This document shows positions 61,601 to 64,000 of a stretch of DNA of 64,000 nucleotides, piece by piece (the first letter of the stretch is position 1; every line of letters starts with the position of its first letter). The notes beneath the pieces were generated by a model that was not told the DNA's origin, searched no databases, and saw nothing but the letters and a program-made list of their open reading frames with translations. A program made the position numbers and the translations under genes. Origin of the DNA: Diploscapter coronatus (Eukaryota > Nematoda > Chromadorea > Rhabditida > Rhabditidae); assembly GCA_964036155.1 (NCBI GenBank), contig OZ038423.1:36347249-36411248 (forward strand), read 5' to 3'.

Positions 61601-63966
61601 TTTGGTATCGAAAAATTGCGATGATTAAAACTTTCGGTTAAGTGTGTAAATTTGCGTAGAAATGCGAAACACCTAAATTTTTCCCGTTGTTTTCTATCCA
61701 AAACATTGGTGTTGCGCATTTTTACGACGACTTACACATTTATTATGAACTTTTTATTCGTCACAGGTTTTCAATATGTGCATTACCGCATTTTGCATCT
61801 ATCAGAAAAATGCACACCAAAACGCATTTTGCTCGTCAGAAATTAGTGCCCTAGTGCCGCTGCCTGCTGACATGAATAAGTGCATAGATTACATGCAGTA
61901 TTCACTTTCCATTAGAACTATGAAAACGGTCTAGAAAACTAAAAACATTTTCCTATCCTCTAACTTTCAATCAGTTCAACTACCACCTTTCAACTTTCCA
62001 TTCTTTGGGTTTCGTGATTTTGGGAGTAACTTAGAAAAATCAGAAATTCCCTATCATTTTAGTTGAAAATCCTACGATGATTGTAGTGAATTTCTAAATC
62101 GGTCGAGTTTTGATCGATTTTTCGGATTTTCCAATTTCGATTTCCAGCAGAATCTCGGAAAGCGAACGGCAAATTTCGGACGCTTGTCCACTCCTATCTT
62201 GGTAGGGCGAATGTCGAATGTCGGTCAACACACATGTTCAAACGTGACAAATATGCTCGAGAAAATCATAGATTTGTAAGGGGCGTGGATTATTTATTGT
62301 TGGTTTGTTCGACAGCAACATTTTCGTTCGTTGTCAAGACCTCAGATTTTGTCATCTATCATCGTTGCCCTGAATTTCTGTGAACACAATTTATTATTTC
62401 TGATTTTTGCGGCAACGACAACATGACAAACTCTGTTGTTCCAAATATTCAACTTGTGCCAATTCAAACCACGCCTCTTTCAAATATAGCTTGCACAACG
62501 TAGAACGTCCTTTCCCAAGAGATGCTTTAAGTTCCGCACAAATATTCAAATTTGTACATCAAACCCAACAAAATACTGTGTTATTAGAGATTTTGTAAAA
62601 ATGTAAACCAAGTGCGTAATAGTGTAGTGATATGAAGAGGGTATTCAGAAATCTCGGTACTTCGTAATTTGACGGAATAGTGTGCAGAGATAGGAAAGGC
62701 TAGCTGAACAACTTGGAAACTTTAGGCCCTCAAACCATGCGAAATAGTGTAGGAAAGGAATATTTTCGCTACTACTCATTCTATTTAGCATGCTTGAGGA
62801 CCTGAGGTTTCCAAATAGCCGTAGGTAAAATTATCTTACTTCGCATACTACTATTTCTTCAAGTTCCGAGTTTTTGCGAGATTCCCAAACTGCTGTATGA
62901 CGATAAGTCAAATATACACAATTTCTCCTGCACGATTATAAGTTATCCTGCATTTAATTTGTAAATCCGTATTTTAGGAGCACTTTTGAAAAAAATTAAA
63001 AACTCATCAAGCTTCAGCACATTTTAGTTCTTTTTGCAAAAGATCGATAGTTTAGGGGCGTGGCTAAAATAAGCCGCGCCCAATTTAACATATTTTTGTG
63101 CAATAGAGAGTACTATTGTGATAAATGGCGAAAAATGAGGTTTAACCTGAAATTTTGTTATCGTCCATTATTTGATTCGTTCTAAATGACTAACATTGGT
63201 TGGAGACGAGGCTTAATTCTAGAATTTTTGCAAATTTGGTGCACGATTTATGTCTATCTTCATTACTAGCCAGTGTTATTTGTTTCGAACGAAAACATGC
63301 CTCCTCCTTTCAACGAAACGAGTGCGTGTATGCGTATTTAGTGCCCGTACTTTGCGATTGTCGTTGCGTAAAATTATTCAATCGTTTTGACGGTTTCTAA
63401 TGACGTCATAAATTTGGTGAAAAATAAGCACAGAAATGCTACCATTTACAAGTTTTGTTGCGAAGGAGTGAAAAGTTAACAAAAAATTCGAACAAGATGA
63501 TATGTTTAATTTTCAGCGTTGAAACAAAGTCCTTCTCGACGAAGAACGAGAAAGAGTCTGGGAGAAGAGGACGCGGGAACACAACAGCAGATGCTTACCA
63601 AAGACCAGGGCCAAGTCGGAGTCCAATCCGGGCAATCCGGTGGGTCGAATTCGGGCAATCCCGTTTCAGGTTGGATTTTAAAACTATTTTTGAAGGAATA
63701 TTATTTCTGACACCGAATTGAAACAAGATAAGACGTGAACACCTTTTCTTCCGAAACTTGAGAATGAAAAATTGATTTTATTTTCAGCCCGAGACGTCGT
63801 TCCGATTCTGCCAAACTCTTCTGGAATCGCTCGAGTACCGCTCCGGAAAAGCTACCGCTCAGAAACGATCACTGAAGGGCCGAAAAAGGAAAAGAAGGTA
63901 AGAAAGTCAAATTTAAGGGAACAAACTAAGAAAAAAACATCCAGCAACCCGCTCCCCAATACATAA
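58624..63966 (+). CDS. ppk-1: Type I phosphatidylinositol-4-phosphate 5-kinase
   Basis: The N-terminus is Gly/Ser/Thr-rich ([14 protein letters not shown]). The kinase core follows in order: [35 protein letters not shown], nucleotide-binding [67 protein letters not shown] and the activation/specificity region [15 protein letters not shown]. It makes PI(4,5)P2 at the plasma membrane. A long intron (61492-63515) separates the kinase core from a low-complexity Gln/Ser/Gly tail. The 3' end is ambiguous: the last exon may stop at TAA 63964-63966, or splice at 63897 (GTAAGA) to CAG near 63945 and run off the window. An intron at 59642-59947 carries an inverted repeat. Confidence 0.9.
59759..59903. 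repeat. 145-bp inverted-repeat element in a ppk-1 intron
   Basis: Ends GGGTCTGCTAAACCTCG and the complement of CGAGTTTAGCACACCC pair, and inner GGCGAGAGAGCA pairs with TGTTCTCTCGCTTG. Arms total about 45 bp with mismatches. Non-coding, MITE-like; no clear target duplication. It expands an otherwise ordinary intron. Confidence 0.6.
61492..63515 (+). other. ppk-1: 2-kb ppk-1 intron
   Basis: Runs from a GTACGC donor after the activation-loop exon to TTTTCAG before the Gln/Ser-rich exon. Contains only short ORFs and AT-rich sequence; nothing else recognised. Confidence 0.6.
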
Positions 63967-64000
63967 TTCTCTCTCGACATTCATCCATCTCTTACCGAGC

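Noticed and set aside
1..64000. CRISPR arrays, tRNA or rRNA genes
   Set aside because: None seen on either strand; a covariance-model search would be needed to exclude degenerate tRNAs.

Overview
The window is nuclear DNA from a nematode, most likely of the Rhabditida. The evidence is short introns (mostly about 42-60 bp) with TTTCAG or TTTTAG acceptors, spliceable acceptors within a few bases of several ATGs (candidate spliced-leader sites), compact gene spacing and AT-rich flanks. The gene content also fits: tyrosinases with ShKT tails, and recognisable CED-1, DNJ-27, RLBP-1 and PPK-1 orthologues. Gene models were assembled by hand from open frames, splice sites and phase agreement, so individual splice sites may be off.

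Layout. 1-3.1 kb holds the end of a TTC14-like TPR gene and a p31comet (MAD2L1BP-like) HORMA gene, both +. 4.2-28.7 kb is a head-to-tail array of six tyrosinase genes, called A-F here, all +. Each has a signal peptide, a Cys-rich pre-domain, a type-3 copper domain, a Cys-rich linker and C-terminal ShKT domains. Gene B has lost four of the six copper-ligand histidines and looks like a pseudoenzyme. 29.4-38.5 kb is an rlbp-1 (RalBP1/RLIP76) gene on -. Its 5.9-kb intron contains, on +, a complete leucine-rich-repeat transmembrane receptor gene (33.0-36.9 kb). 39.6-43.0 kb is dnj-27/ERdj5 on -, with one J domain, four CXXC thioredoxin domains and a C-terminal HDEL. 46.3-54.0 kb is ced-1 on +, with an EMI domain, many EGF-like repeats, one TM segment and an NPLY/YATL tail. 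55.0-56.2 kb is a Rab22/31-like GTPase. 58.6 kb to the right edge is ppk-1, a type I PIP5 kinase.

How the genes relate. The tyrosinase array is the only functionally coherent block: secreted copper oxidases with ShKT tails, probably acting on cuticle or other extracellular matrix, produced by local tandem duplication. Four of the six proteins end in Gly followed only by basic residues. The other genes are ordinary conserved cell-biology genes (spindle checkpoint silencing, Ral/Rho signalling, ER disulfide reduction, apoptotic-corpse engulfment, membrane traffic, PI(4,5)P2 synthesis) with no sign of operon organisation.

Odd points worth checking: GC-AG introns in three genes, an in-frame TAA inside the LRR gene, an apparent one-base frameshift in the ced-1 tail, a missing AG acceptor in tyrosinase A, and several short terminal-inverted-repeat elements in introns, one with a perfect 9-bp target duplication.
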